From: an uncultured Desulfobacterales bacterium
GTDB taxonomy: Bacteria > Desulfobacterota > Desulfobacteria > Desulfobacterales > JAFDCJ01
DNA length: 25,538 nucleotides
Direction: 5' to 3'
Assembly (NCBI GenBank): GCA_945787595.1
Contig: CALZJV010000240.1
Coordinates: forward strand, 1-25,538
The translations under genes and the position numbers were made by a program. Below are positions 10,387 through 19,259 of the stretch, one piece after another. Position 1 is the first letter of the stretch; the number at the start of each line of letters is the position of its first letter. The notes beneath the pieces were generated by a model. That model was not told where the DNA came from and made no database searches. It worked only from the letters and a program-made list of their open reading frames with translations.

Positions 10387-11028
10387 TTAGCCGAAGTAGG
10401 TGGCTCTTTCCCCCACAAACGGATTGGAGCGTCTTTCTTCGCCGATAGTTGTGGGCGGTCCATGTCCCGCATAAACCTTAACATGATCGCCAAGAACAAA
10501 CAGCTTTTTACGGATACTTTCCTTGAGCACCTCAAAGCTACCTCCTGGAAAATCGGTGCGACCAATGGATCCTGCAAATAAAGTATCGCCAACAAAAACA
10601 AAATCAGCGGCATAAAGAGAAATACCGCCCGGCGTGTGACCAGGGGTATGAATCACCTTTAAGACCGTATTGCCGAATGTGACTTCATCACCATCAATAA
10701 GCTCCCTGTCTGGACTGGGGGAGTTATCTGCTGTAAGACCCCAGGCAGCAGCGCTGCTGGAAAGCTGGTTGAGCATCGGCGCGTCAAGAGAATGAATGAG
10801 AATCTGTGCGCCGGTTACTTCTTTTAGCCTTTTATTTGCGCTGACATGGTCAAAATGGCCATGGGTGTTAATAATAAGTTTGGCAGTCAAACTTGAGCCC
10901 GCCAGTGCGTCTAAAATTCGATCGGTTTCGTCTCCAGGATCTATAACCGCCGCCTCAAATGTCTCTTCACAGCCCAGAATAAAACAATTTGCCTGGATGG
11001 GTCCAACCGTCAGTGTTTTAATGATCAA
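10387..11028 (-). CDS. Metallo-beta-lactamase-fold hydrolase (glyoxalase II-like)
   Basis: This is a 213-residue dinuclear-metal hydrolase of the hydroxyacylglutathione hydrolase-like branch, probably acting on a thioester in the cytosol. THGHFDH (His56, His58, Asp60, His61), HTPGHTPGG, the bridging Asp in VGDTLF and the C-terminal AGHGP supply all metal ligands. It lacks the long C-terminal substrate domain of true GloB, so the substrate is not fixed. The start is TTG at 11028, five bases after AGGAGG; a nearby ATG at 11033 is followed at once by a stop. It is the last gene of the long minus-strand series, 13 bases after nusB. Confidence 0.88.
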   Translation of the reverse strand: MIIKTLTVGPIQANCFILGCEETFEAAVIDPGDETDRILDALAGSSLTAKLIINTHGHFDHVSANKRLKEVTGAQILIHSLDAPMLNQLSSSAAAWGLTADNSPSPDRELIDGDEVTFGNTVLKVIHTPGHTPGGISLYAADFVFVGDTLFAGSIGRTDFPGGSFEVLKESIRKKLFVLGDHVKVYAGHGPPTTIGEERRSNPFVGERATYFG

Positions 11029-11041
11029 ATCATCCTCCTAT

Positions 11042-11497
11042 TTATTCAACCGCATCATCCCGTGTAACGTCAATCTTTTTTAGGGTGCCCTCTTTTACCA
11101 GTGCCCCTCGGATACTGTCCATAATACCGTTAATGAATGCCCCGGATTCTTGTGAGCCGAACTTCTTTCCGATATCGACAGCCTCATTGATGGAAACCTT
11201 CGGTGGTATATCATCACAGTATAGCAATTCGTAAACCGCTATGCGCATCACATTGCGATCAACACAAGACATACGGTGAATCTTCCAATTTTGGGAAAAG
11301 CGTTCAACCAACGCATCGATCTGGTCTTTTTCATCTATAACGCCGTTCACCAACTTTATTAAGAACGGTCGCGACTTTTTCGAATTGCAAAAGCAGCCAC
11401 AGAAGTATTCCAGCATTTCTTCGGATGCAGACTTTTGCATATCCATGTAAAAGAGTGCTTGCATGGCAAGCTCTCGTGCCTTCCGACGAGTGCCCAT
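11042..11497 (-). CDS. nusB: Transcription antitermination factor NusB
   Basis: NusB binds boxA RNA with NusE (S10) in the antitermination complex that supports rRNA transcription. The 151-residue product begins MGTRRKARELAMQALF, the family signature, and has the helical core with DRNVMRIAVYELLY and INEAVDIGKKFG. I chose ATG 11497 because the family starts there. An in-frame TTG at 11512 would add five residues and overlap the end of ribH. It lies directly downstream of ribH, a gene pair common in bacteria. Confidence 0.94.
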   Translation of the reverse strand: MGTRRKARELAMQALFYMDMQKSASEEMLEYFCGCFCNSKKSRPFLIKLVNGVIDEKDQIDALVERFSQNWKIHRMSCVDRNVMRIAVYELLYCDDIPPKVSINEAVDIGKKFGSQESGAFINGIMDSIRGALVKEGTLKKIDVTRDDAVE

Positions 11498-11504
11498 GGG
11501 TGCT

Positions 11505-11972
11505 TTAATCAATCAACTCAAACAGGTTTGCCATCTCCACGGCAGCTATGGCCGCACTCCAGCCCTTATTACCTGCTTTGGCGCCTGCACGTTCGATCGC
11601 CTGTTCGATGGTATCGGTCGTAATAACGCCGAAAATAATCGGAATTTCGGACTCCATACCGATCATGGCTACGCCTTTGGATACTTCGGCACTGACGTAA
11701 TCAAAATGCGGTGTTGAACCCCTTATGACGGCACCCAAACAAATTACAGCATCAAAACGTTTTGTATTTGCCATTTTTTTGGCCACTAGCGGTATTTCAA
11801 AGGCTCCCGGGACTTTGACTACCTCGAGATCTTCATCTGCGGCTCCACTGCGAACCAGCGCATCCAGCGCACCGCTCAATAGCTTTTCGGTGATAAAGTC
11901 GTTGAACCGGCTGACGACCAATGCAAACTTTTTACCCTCTGCAATAAGTTTCGCCTCATGTAATTTCGGCAT
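11505..11972 (-). CDS. ribH: 6,7-dimethyl-8-ribityllumazine synthase
   Basis: RibH condenses 3,4-dihydroxy-2-butanone 4-phosphate with 5-amino-6-ribitylaminouracil to form lumazine, the direct riboflavin precursor. The 155-residue protein has SRFN (residues 21-24), the PGAFEIP loop, the phosphate-binding GAVIRG (about 80-85) and the catalytic His89 in STPHFDYV. Its start has an excellent AAAGGAG site six bases upstream. The two substrates are made by RibBA and by the RibBA/RibD branch encoded just upstream. Confidence 0.96.
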   Translation of the reverse strand: MPKLHEAKLIAEGKKFALVVSRFNDFITEKLLSGALDALVRSGAADEDLEVVKVPGAFEIPLVAKKMANTKRFDAVICLGAVIRGSTPHFDYVSAEVSKGVAMIGMESEIPIIFGVITTDTIEQAIERAGAKAGNKGWSAAIAAVEMANLFELID

Positions 11973-11999
11973 GTACGCTCCTTTCGGTGTGAATTGACT

Positions 12000-12133
12000 G
12001 GTTGAGTAGTTGATTGGGTAAAAAGGGGATAAAAGGAATCATCTATTTAACTTTGGATGCGCTCTAATAGATATTAAACTTTGAGCTGTTCGCCTATTCA
12101 AATACTCCACCAATCAACCAGTCAACTATTTAA
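12000..12133. repeat. Intergenic repeat words between ribBA and ribH
   Basis: Within the 166-base spacer inside the rib series, the left end carries ACTGGTTGAGTAGTTGATTG-type words plus a GGGGATAAAAGGAA stretch, and the right end the inverse (AATCAACCAGTCAACTATTTAA). These words are those of the second block of the composite repeat at 8743-8800 and 14133-14199. No coding potential was seen. Confidence 0.55.
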
Positions 12134-12138
12134 CCAAA

Positions 12139-13353
12139 TCACGGATTAACATCCACATTCAATAGGTGCCCCATTTTTAGCTTTTTGCATTGCAGATAAC
12201 ACTTGTTGAATTCATTGGGAGCGACTTCGATTGGCACCTGTTCGACAATACTCAGACCGTATCCGTCAAGACCCACCATTTTTTTGGGATTGTTGGTAAG
12301 CAGCCTCATTTTTCTGACACCCAGATCAACCAGGATTTGCGCTCCGATGCCGTAATTTCGCATATCCGATGCAAAACCCAGTTTCTCATTGGCTTCAACG
12401 GTATCGAAACCTTCGTCCTGCAGCGCATAGGCCTTGATTTTGTTGACCAGACCAATGCCGCGGCCTTCCTGGCGGATATACAGCAGTACCCCGCTGCTTT
12501 CCTCTTCCATTTTAGACATAGCCTTTTGCAGCTGCTGACCGCAATCACAACGCATGGATCCAAAAATATCACCGGTCAGGCACTCGGAATGGACCCGCAC
12601 CAGCGTGGGCTTTTCCGGTTCGATCACGCCTTTGACCATAGCTATGTGCAACAAATTGTCCACATCGTTTTCATAGACAATGGCTTTAAAATCACCGGCA
12701 ATCGAAGTCGGAATTATCGTTTCGGCTGAGCGGTTTACAAAAGACTCCGTGCGCATCCGATATCCAATTAGATCCGCAATGGTGCAAATACCAATCCCAT
12801 GTTTTTCACTGAATTTTTCCAGAGCCGGCATTCTGGCCATGGTTCCGTCTTCATCCATAACTTCACAGATGACACCGGCAGGCTGCAAACCGGCAAGACG
12901 CGCCATATCAACAGATCCTTCCGTCTGACCGGCTCTCACCATCACCCCCCCATCTCTGGCCCGGAGGGGAAAAATATGGCCGGGTCTTACCAGATCACGG
13001 GGTTTGGCATCAGCAGCTACGGCGGTTAATACCGTAGTGGCCCGATCGGCGGCTGAAATTCCGGTTGTCACGCCGCATCGAGCTTCGATAGATACAGTAA
13101 AACCGGTTCCGTAGGGAGATGTATTGATATCCACCATCGGAGGCAGTTCCAAGCTGTCTATTTTGTCGGCGGTCATCGACAGGCAAATAAGTCCGCGGCC
13201 GTATTTGGCCATAAAATTGATGGCCTCAGGCGTCACTTTCTCGGCCGCCATACAAAGATCACCCTCGTTCTCCCGGTCCTCATCATCCACAAGGATAACC
13301 ATTCGGCCTTCTCTGATTTCTCCAATGGCCTCTTCACTACTAAGCTGTGGCAT
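12139..13353 (-). CDS. ribBA: Bifunctional DHBP synthase / GTP cyclohydrolase II
   Basis: The N-terminal half (about 1-200) is 3,4-dihydroxy-2-butanone 4-phosphate synthase, acting on ribulose 5-phosphate, with [11 protein letters not shown] (residues 22-32) and RPGHIFPL. The C-terminal half (about 205-404) is GTP cyclohydrolase II, with zinc ligands Cys258, Cys269 and Cys271 in HSECLTGD...RCDCGQQL and the RQEGRGIGL motif. Both entry steps of riboflavin synthesis therefore sit on one chain of 404 residues, a usual length for the fusion. An AAGAAGGA binding site precedes ATG 13353. It lies between ribE and ribH. Confidence 0.96.
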   Translation of the reverse strand: MPQLSSEEAIGEIREGRMVILVDDEDRENEGDLCMAAEKVTPEAINFMAKYGRGLICLSMTADKIDSLELPPMVDINTSPYGTGFTVSIEARCGVTTGISAADRATTVLTAVAADAKPRDLVRPGHIFPLRARDGGVMVRAGQTEGSVDMARLAGLQPAGVICEVMDEDGTMARMPALEKFSEKHGIGICTIADLIGYRMRTESFVNRSAETIIPTSIAGDFKAIVYENDVDNLLHIAMVKGVIEPEKPTLVRVHSECLTGDIFGSMRCDCGQQLQKAMSKMEEESSGVLLYIRQEGRGIGLVNKIKAYALQDEGFDTVEANEKLGFASDMRNYGIGAQILVDLGVRKMRLLTNNPKKMVGLDGYGLSIVEQVPIEVAPNEFNKCYLQCKKLKMGHLLNVDVNP

Positions 13354-13418
13354 TTTTCCTTCTTATCTCCGATTATTTTTAGTTCCTAAATAAATGTTAA
13401 GTGTCAACTACCGGGGTG

Positions 13419-14087
13419 CTAATCAATAAACCCGGTTTTGACTAAATACGCGTGATCAATAAATGATTGTTTCGAACGGTCCTCTTTGCTCCGAATTGGA
13501 CGACCGCTCATAAACTGTTCAACATATTTTCCGATCATATCGGTTTCAATGTTCACCCGGTCACCTTTATTTTTAAAACCGATGGTCGTCCATTTGGCCG
13601 TATATGGTATGATGCTCACGGAAAAGTTGCCCGATTCACAGGTATTGATGGTCAGGCTGATACCGTCCATGGCCACCGAACCCTTGGAAATCATATATCG
13701 TGTGAGCCGCTCTTCAACTTCGATGGTTATGATGACTGCGTTGCTGAGGGTTTCCCGTTGCTTGACGATTCCCGTTCCATCGATATGGCCAGACACCAGA
13801 TGTCCGTCGATACGATCCGATAGACGCAGGGCCCGCTCAATATTGAGACGTTCACCAACTTTAGCTTGGTCAAAAGTTGTCGTTTGAAGCGTCTCTGGCG
13901 AAACGTCGACCTCAAAGCGTTTGCCGTCGATTTTCACTGCGGTCAAGCAAGCCCCGCTGACGGATAGGCTGTCGCCGATTTTTGTCTGATCCAGAGAAAA
14001 ATCTGCTTCAATTGTCAGGCGTTTTCCCTGGCCGGAAGCCCGGATACCTGCAATAGTACCCAGACCCTCTATAATTCCCGTAAACAT
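13419..14087 (-). CDS. ribE: Riboflavin synthase, alpha chain
   Basis: The enzyme dismutates two lumazine molecules to riboflavin. The 222-residue product starts with the diagnostic MFTGIIEGLG and contains two lumazine-binding barrels: the first with SVSGACLT, the second with the SGHIDGTG turn and DGISLTIN. The C-terminal helix (IGKYVEQF) mediates trimer formation in the family. The tail beyond it is slightly longer than usual. No Shine-Dalgarno site is obvious before ATG 14087. It is separated from ribD by a repeat-filled 708-base gap, so it may have its own promoter. Confidence 0.95.
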   Translation of the reverse strand: MFTGIIEGLGTIAGIRASGQGKRLTIEADFSLDQTKIGDSLSVSGACLTAVKIDGKRFEVDVSPETLQTTTFDQAKVGERLNIERALRLSDRIDGHLVSGHIDGTGIVKQRETLSNAVIITIEVEERLTRYMISKGSVAMDGISLTINTCESGNFSVSIIPYTAKWTTIGFKNKGDRVNIETDMIGKYVEQFMSGRPIRSKEDRSKQSFIDHAYLVKTGFID

Positions 14088-14132
14088 TGATTTTGCCGTT
14101 GTAATGGTTTGGTACGTTAAGAGCGTTGAAAT

Positions 14133-14313
14133 GGTCTGGTTGATTGGTTAATTAGTTGATTAGTTGATTGGTTGATTGAGGGAAAAAGGAAGTTATACCT
14201 TTCCTATCTATGATCTTTCAGCACAAGCTTTTTTGTTTTTCACCTTCCTAACTTCCCAGCCTCATAGCTTCTTCCCTATGCCCTATGCGCCATGCTCTAT
14301 GCCATTTTGCCTC
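14133..14313. repeat. Composite intergenic repeat, copy 2 (inverted relative to copy 1)
   Basis: Positions 14272-14313 are the reverse complement of 8653-8694 with one mismatch, and 14133-14199 resemble the reverse complement of 8743-8800 with extra tandem copies of a TTGATTAG/TTGATTGG word. The middle segments differ, so only the outer blocks are conserved. A partial second copy of the first block follows at about 14314-14334. Confidence 0.8.
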
Positions 14314-14509
14314 GCTCTATGCCATTCTGCCTCTAATCTCAAGCGAAGCGCTCCTCTAACAGCCGAAGGCTCCCCTTTGAGCTTACAGTCTTGAGCCTTT
14401 AGCCTTTGGCCTTGATCCTTTTAAGGCCTTCATCATCCAAACGGACAAAATATAACAACTATTCCGAAATTTACAACTGGCAATGGACCACGAAGAATAA
14501 ACACCTTAG

Positions 14510-14522
14510 CCGGATAAACCGG
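14510..14522. repeat. Short palindrome shared with the purN leader
   Basis: CCGGATAAACCGG occurs here and at 947-959. Both lie in intergenic DNA; it may be a fragment of a larger dispersed repeat. Confidence 0.5.
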
Positions 14523-14560
14523 TTGGAGCGAAGCGGAAATCCCGGCTCATCGGGGAAATA

Positions 14561-14770
14561 ACAAATTACAAGCACCAAAATACAAATAAATTCCAAATAA
14601 CAATATCCAAATTTCAAATAAGTTCAAAAACCAATTGTTTGGGATTTTGAATTTCGGTCATTGTGATTTGCCCTTCGACCTGGCTCAGGGTGGTGGTGAG
14701 TCCTTCGACTCTGCTCAGGACCGTGAGCCTGTCGAACGGCTTGTCGAACCATTTGGTATTTGAACAACAT
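14561..14770. repeat. AC-rich/GT-rich inverted word repeat with an embedded second repeat
   Basis: A left arm of CAAAT/CCAAA words (14561-14640) faces a right arm of TTTG/GGTATTTG words. A defined inner hairpin pairs TTCAAAA (14623-14629) with TTTTGAA (14645-14651). The right arm is interrupted at about 14671-14749 by CTTCGAC...GCTCAGG and GAGCCTGTCGAAC words, a second palindromic repeat type. Together with copy 2 of the composite repeat this fills the 708-base gap between ribD and ribE. No gene was seen. Confidence 0.65.
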
Positions 14771-14795
14771 GTTTTAAGAAAAAAGGCCCTAAGCG

Positions 14796-15890
14796 CTATG
14801 TAACATATCCTTCTATAAGTACATCATCGCCAAAGCGGTGGACGAAAATATCATTGATCGTTATACATTCGCTCATCAGTTCCACACCCGGGCCGCTGCA
14901 TATGGGAACGCCATCATCGCCCCCCAAGATTTTAGGTGCATAAAAAAAGAACACCTTGTCCACCACTGCGTGGTTGAACGCAGAGGCCAGCACCCGGCTG
15001 CCGCCCTCGATTAGCAGACTGGTAATCTCCCTGGCTCCGAGCTGCTCCATTAATGCTTTCATATCAATCAGATCATTTTTAAGCGATACTTCAAGCACCT
15101 GAGCACCTGATTTCTCAAGCGCCCTCTTTTTATTCCCCACCGCTTCGGAACCGGCCACCAGAATAGTGGGAACAGCGGATACTTGCCGCAATACCCGTGC
15201 ATCCGGTGAAATAGACAAATGGGTGTCCAGAATGATTCGCACAGGATCACTGCCTTGCAGGCCAGGCAGACGGGTAGTCAGGCTCGGGTCGTCATTTCGA
15301 ATGGTGTTGATTCCGACCATGACGGCATCCACCCTATGACGCAACTGATGAACGAACCGTCTCGCTGTTTCGCCGGTTACCCATCTGGAATCCCCCGTAC
15401 GGGTGGCAATTCGGCCATCGAGAGTGGCTGCACATTTTGCCATGACAAAAGGGCGACCGGAGCAAACGTATTTAATAAAGGCTTCATTCAGTTTTTTGGC
15501 CTGCCCCTCACAAACACCTGCGGTGAATTGCACCCCGTTCTGCTCTAAAAATTCAGCGCCACCTCCGGTCACCTTTTTGTTGGGATCTTTCATGGCTGCA
15601 ACCACACGTCTGACGCCCAGCTCCAGTATCCTGCGGGTGCAGGGGGGAGTGCGCCCGGTATGATTACAGGGTTCCAGCGTAACGTAAAGGGTCGCCCCTT
15701 TCGCAAGATCACCTGCCTCTTCAAGAGCGTTGACCTCTGCATGGGACTCACCGGCAACCTTGTGGTATCCCCTTCCCACAACCTGGCCGTCTTTTACCAC
15801 CACAGCGCCGACCATAGGATTTGGTGATGTTAAGCCTTCGCCCTTGGCTGCAAGATCCAGAGCAATATTCATGAAATGACGGTCATCCAT
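14796..15890 (-). CDS. ribD: Bifunctional pyrimidine deaminase / reductase RibD
   Basis: RibD deaminates and then reduces the pyrimidine product of GTP cyclohydrolase II in riboflavin synthesis. The 364-residue protein has an N-terminal deaminase domain with the zinc site His50, Glu52 (SHAEVNAL), Cys75 and Cys84 (PCNHTGRTPPC), and a C-terminal NADPH-dependent reductase domain with AATLDGRIAT, SRWVTG, VGINTIRNDDP and LLIEGGSRV. All key residues are present. ATG 15890 has only a weak purine site upstream. It begins 293 bases after nrdR; NrdR next to rib genes is a common bacterial arrangement. I found no FMN-riboswitch-like sequence upstream. Confidence 0.96.
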   Translation of the reverse strand: MDDRHFMNIALDLAAKGEGLTSPNPMVGAVVVKDGQVVGRGYHKVAGESHAEVNALEEAGDLAKGATLYVTLEPCNHTGRTPPCTRRILELGVRRVVAAMKDPNKKVTGGGAEFLEQNGVQFTAGVCEGQAKKLNEAFIKYVCSGRPFVMAKCAATLDGRIATRTGDSRWVTGETARRFVHQLRHRVDAVMVGINTIRNDDPSLTTRLPGLQGSDPVRIILDTHLSISPDARVLRQVSAVPTILVAGSEAVGNKKRALEKSGAQVLEVSLKNDLIDMKALMEQLGAREITSLLIEGGSRVLASAFNHAVVDKVFFFYAPKILGGDDGVPICSGPGVELMSECITINDIFVHRFGDDVLIEGYVT

Positions 15891-16110
15891 AATTTCTCGG
15901 AAATCAGAGGTTAGAAGACAGAGGACAGATTAAGATGGTTAAGATCGTTTAGTTGTTATGCTGGTGGTGTTTGTGAGGATCGTTCCGATAAAATACGCTT
16001 CGTCCCAGTTAAATGGTCCTGCGGAATTTAACGGGATGGCCTGTCACTGTCGTTTCCCGGCAACATAATTTATAAATTGAACAGGGTAAAAATCTCACTA
16101 TATAAATTTG

Positions 16111-16169
16111 GATCGTCCCGGTTAAACAAAAAACAAATAGATTTAACTGGATAAATTGAGATCGTTCAG
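16111..16169 (-). repeat. 59-bp palindromic dispersed repeat, copy 2
   Basis: This copy is inverted relative to 8817-8875. One substitution shortens the internal stem, but CGGTTAAA/TTTAACTGG pairing remains. It ends 14 bases short of the nrdR stop. A partial relative (CGTCCCAGTTAAA) lies about 100 bases to its left in the ribD-nrdR spacer. Confidence 0.85.
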
Positions 16170-16183
16170 GCCGTTGTTTTTGT

Positions 16184-16681
16184 CTATTTTTGGTCTCTGG
16201 TTCTCTGTTTTCTGTCATCTGTCTTTTTGTGGTTACTCAAAAGACTCTTTAATTCGGAAACAAAATCGTTCACATCTTTAAATTCCCGATAAACCGATGC
16301 AAATCGAACATAAGCGACATCATCCAGTTCGTGGAGTTTTACCATGATCTTCTCGCCTAGGACGGAGGCCGGGAATTCCTTCTCGTCGATTTCTCGCAAA
16401 TCACGTTCCAGATCATCGATGAATTCTTCGATGACATTCATACTGATATCACGTTTCTCACAGGCCTTTTTCACACCGCTGCGCACTTTTTCTCGATTAA
16501 ATACTTCTCGTCGACCATCCTTTTTGATGATCATAATGGGGATTTCTTCAATATGCTCGTAGGTTGTAAAACGTCGACTGCAATCAATGCATTCCCTGCG
16601 CCGCCGGATCACACTGGCATCCTTGCTCAACCTGGAATCGATAACCTTGTTGTCAATCTCTCCACAAAATGGGCATTTCAT
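16184..16681 (-). CDS. nrdR: Transcriptional repressor NrdR
   Basis: NrdR represses ribonucleotide reductase genes in response to ATP/dATP. The 165-residue protein has the N-terminal zinc ribbon (Cys3, Cys6, Cys31, Cys34) with RRRREC and RRFTTYE, then an ATP-cone domain from [12 protein letters not shown] to about residue 135. The C-terminal tail past SELKSLL is charged, low in complexity and partly coincides with repeat-like words, so the original stop may have been extended. Its ATG overlaps the stop of the deaminase gene by four bases (ATGA), implying translational coupling of two dNTP-balance genes. Confidence 0.95.
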   Translation of the reverse strand: MKCPFCGEIDNKVIDSRLSKDASVIRRRRECIDCSRRFTTYEHIEEIPIMIIKKDGRREVFNREKVRSGVKKACEKRDISMNVIEEFIDDLERDLREIDEKEFPASVLGEKIMVKLHELDDVAYVRFASVYREFKDVNDFVSELKSLLSNHKKTDDRKQRTRDQK

Positions 16682-17157
16682 GAGCCTTCTCCCCGATTAT
16701 CGGAATCAATTTGCTTCAATTCAATCCCGGCTTCTCCCAGCAGCTCCTTGGCCAATATATCTGCATAACCGGATTGGTAATAAATCTTTTGAATACCGGC
16801 ATTAATAATCATTCGTGCGCAGATAGAGCATGGCTGGTTGGTACAAAAAATGGTGGCACCCTTTACGGATACACCATGGTAAGCGGCCTGTATGATGGCG
16901 TTTTGTTCTGCATGAATACCACGGCACAGCTCGTGCATCTTGCCGGATTCAACACCCAACTGTTCCCTCAAACATCCGACTTCGAGACAATGTTTCAAAC
17001 CAGTGGGTGCGCCGTTATAGCCTGTTGACAAAATGCGCTTTTCTTTAACGAGAACAGCACCCACTGCTCGTCTGGTACAGGTGGAACGCTCGGCAACAAG
17101 ATTGGTAATGTTCATGAAATACGTTCCCCAGGAGGGACGAGATTCTTTTATTGCCAT
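16678..17157 (-). CDS. comEB: dCMP deaminase (zinc-dependent deoxycytidylate deaminase)
   Basis: The enzyme deaminates dCMP to dUMP, feeding dTMP synthesis. The 159-residue product has the zinc site of the cytidine/deoxycytidylate deaminase superfamily: His82 and Glu84 in IHAEQNA, and Cys110 and Cys113 in NQPCSICA. The N-terminal [10 protein letters not shown] and TGYNGAPTG segments are characteristic of dCMP deaminases. Upstream of ATG 17157 I see no clear Shine-Dalgarno. It is translationally coupled to nrdR and follows rpiB after 96 bases that contain a dispersed repeat. Confidence 0.93.
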   Translation of the reverse strand: MAIKESRPSWGTYFMNITNLVAERSTCTRRAVGAVLVKEKRILSTGYNGAPTGLKHCLEVGCLREQLGVESGKMHELCRGIHAEQNAIIQAAYHGVSVKGATIFCTNQPCSICARMIINAGIQKIYYQSGYADILAKELLGEAGIELKQIDSDNRGEGS

Positions 17158-17205
17158 GTTAAGTAACAGCCTTTAAATACTTTTTGAAACCGGCGTCAAA
17201 TGATT

Positions 17206-17244
17206 GAATATTCAATTTTCAATTCTCCGCGGATCCGGGTTAGC
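17206..17244. repeat. Dispersed AT-rich repeat, copy 2
   Basis: Same left half as 1233-1271 and a related GGGTTAG end. It fills most of the spacer between rpiB and the dCMP deaminase gene. Confidence 0.6.
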
Positions 17245-17253
17245 GCTTTACTC

Positions 17254-17739
17254 CTATATTTTTTCTCCCAGACGCTGTTCAATCCTCTCAAAGTCTTCGA
17301 AGTTATCGATGCGCTCCTGATGTCGACCACCCTCAAAGGGAGTTTCGAGCCAGGCATGGACGATTTCTTCGGCCAGGGCCTCGCCAATCACCCGTCCGCC
17401 CATGACGAGAATGTTGGCATCGTTATGTCGGCGGCTCATAATTGCGGAAAAAAGATCATTGCAAAGGGCAGCTCGAACATGGGGAAATTTATTTGCCACC
17501 ATTGACATTCCCAAACCGGTACCACAAAGCAGAATCCCCCGATCGTATTTCCCCGTTGCAACCTGAGATGCCACTTTGGCGCCAAAGTCGGAATAATCCA
17601 CCGAGATGCTGCTATCGGTGCCCACATCCTCCACATCGATGGCTATTTCAATAAGATGCGCTTTAATCTTTTCCTTCAGAGGGTAGGCTGCGTGATCACA
17701 ACCGATAATTATAGGTGTTTGAATTGCGCTTGTCGACAT
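17254..17739 (-). CDS. rpiB: Ribose 5-phosphate isomerase B
   Basis: RpiB interconverts ribose 5-phosphate and ribulose 5-phosphate in the pentose phosphate pathway; ribulose 5-phosphate is also the RibBA substrate. The 161-residue product has GCDHAA (13-18), YSDFG, the catalytic Cys72 in LLCGTGLGMSM, RRHNDANIL and the terminal FEGGRHQERI. The start ATG 17739 uses the AAGGGG formed by the last codons of fabF, whose stop lies two bases upstream, so translation is almost certainly coupled. Confidence 0.96.
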   Translation of the reverse strand: MSTSAIQTPIIIGCDHAAYPLKEKIKAHLIEIAIDVEDVGTDSSISVDYSDFGAKVASQVATGKYDRGILLCGTGLGMSMVANKFPHVRAALCNDLFSAIMSRRHNDANILVMGGRVIGEALAEEIVHAWLETPFEGGRHQERIDNFEDFERIEQRLGEKI

Positions 17740-17741
17740 GC

Positions 17742-18995
17742 TTACCCCTTATATTTTGTTAATATCAGCGTGGCGTTGGTGCCGCCGAAACCAAATGAAT
17801 TGGTCATGGCATTTTCAACTTTTGTGCTGCGGGCCACGTTGGGCACATAATCCAGATCGCACTCCTCATCCTGATGATCATAGTTAATGGTTGGTGGAAT
17901 CATATCTTCATAAACGGTAAGCGCCGTAAACACAGTCTCAATTCCCCCGGCTCCCCCCAGCAAATGACCGGTCATTGATTTGGTGGAGCTCACAGCTAAA
18001 GAATGGGCGTGCTCTTTAATAACAGCTTTTATCGCCCGGCTTTCATACAGATCGTTAAGCTGAGTGGAAGTCCCATGGGCATTGATATAGTCAATCTGGT
18101 TACCGTCCAGTCTGGCGTCCTCAAGAGCAGCAACCATGCAGCGAACAGCTCCATTTCCGTCCGGTGGGGGTGAGGTCATGTGATATCCGTCTCCGCTCAT
18201 GCCGTAACCCGTAATTTCCGCATAAATGGGCGCATTTCGGGCAAGGGCGTGGTCGAGGGCTTCTATGATCAAAATACCGCTGCCCTCACCGACCACAAAT
18301 CCATCCCGGTCCCGGTCAAAGGGCCGCGATGCTTTCTGGGGTTCATCGTTGCGGGTGGACAGAGCTTTCATGGAATTGAAGCCGGCGATGCACGAGGGAC
18401 TGATGACGGCTTCGGCGCCTCCGGTGATCATGGCATCCGCGGTGCCGCTTTGAATCAGTCTAAAAGAATTGCCCACCGCATGGGCGCCAGCCGCGCAAGC
18501 AGTTGCGAGGGACGAATTGGGGCCCCTGGCCCCGAAATGGACGGATATCAACCCCGGAGCCATGTTGCCGATCATCATAGGAATAAAAAACGGACTCACC
18601 CATTTGGGTCCCTCCTCGGCAACTCGTAAAACTGTATCTTCCATGAACCGCAGGCCGCCCAGTCCACACCCGGTAATAGTACCCACCCTGGTTTCATTGG
18701 TGCTGTCGATTACCAGGCCGGAGTCTTCAATGGCCATACGGGTTGCCGCCAGGGCGTACGCAATAAAAAGCTCAACACGCCGAGCATCTTTTTTCGGCAT
18801 AAAATCCTGTGCTCTGAAATCCTTGACCTCCGCCGCGATTTTAGTGGCGAAGTCAGAACTGTCAAAGCGGGTAATTTCACCAACGCCCGATTTTCCAGCA
18901 CAAAGAGACTCCCAGGTCGGCTTGACACCAATGCCTAACGGCGTGACAAGCCCCAATCCTGTAATAACAACCCGTTTATGTATAGGTTCAATCAT
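17742..18995 (-). CDS. fabF: Beta-ketoacyl-ACP synthase II
   Basis: FabF extends acyl chains by condensing acyl-ACP with malonyl-ACP. The 417-residue protein has the nucleophile Cys167 in ATACAAG, His307 in NAHGTST, Lys339 and His344 in SSTKSMTGHLLGGAG, and the C-terminal NSFGFGGTNA loop. All catalytic residues are in place. It follows acpP after 36 bases and is tightly coupled to rpiB. Confidence 0.97.
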   Translation of the reverse strand: MIEPIHKRVVITGLGLVTPLGIGVKPTWESLCAGKSGVGEITRFDSSDFATKIAAEVKDFRAQDFMPKKDARRVELFIAYALAATRMAIEDSGLVIDSTNETRVGTITGCGLGGLRFMEDTVLRVAEEGPKWVSPFFIPMMIGNMAPGLISVHFGARGPNSSLATACAAGAHAVGNSFRLIQSGTADAMITGGAEAVISPSCIAGFNSMKALSTRNDEPQKASRPFDRDRDGFVVGEGSGILIIEALDHALARNAPIYAEITGYGMSGDGYHMTSPPPDGNGAVRCMVAALEDARLDGNQIDYINAHGTSTQLNDLYESRAIKAVIKEHAHSLAVSSTKSMTGHLLGGAGGIETVFTALTVYEDMIPPTINYDHQDEECDLDYVPNVARSTKVENAMTNSFGFGGTNATLILTKYKG

Positions 18996-19031
18996 CCGGC
19001 AAAAAGCCTCCGAAGCACAAACACTTAGAGT

Positions 19032-19259
19032 TTAGTGTACAGCAACGTAATCAAAAGCATCCTTAACTGTCGTAATTTTTTCGGCATCTTCGTCGGATAT
19101 TTCGACATCAAATTCTTCTTCCATGGACATGATTAATTCAACCAAATCAAGGGAGTCTGCACCCAGATCATCCACAAAAGAAGCCTCGGGAATGACTTCT
19201 TCCATATCTACACTCAGTTTTTCCGCGATAATCTTTTTTACTTTATCCTCGATAGACAT
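19032..19259 (-). CDS. acpP: Acyl carrier protein
   Basis: ACP carries growing acyl chains on a 4'-phosphopantetheine arm. The 75-residue acidic product has the [12 protein letters not shown] motif with the modified Ser. I chose ATG 19259 ([10 protein letters not shown]) because AGGAGG sits eight bases upstream and it matches the family start; an in-frame extension of 20 codons upstream looks non-coding. It lies between fabG and fabF, the classic order. Confidence 0.97.
   Translation of the reverse strand: MSIEDKVKKIIAEKLSVDMEEVIPEASFVDDLGADSLDLVELIMSMEEEFDVEISDEDAEKITTVKDAFDYVAVH

Noticed and set aside
12190..12729. 179-codon plus-strand open frame opposite ribBA
   Set aside because: It lies wholly antisense to a well-conserved gene, has no binding site and its translation resembles no family. 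The same holds for the other long antisense frames, such as 4503-4889 opposite rel and 18469-19035 opposite fabF.
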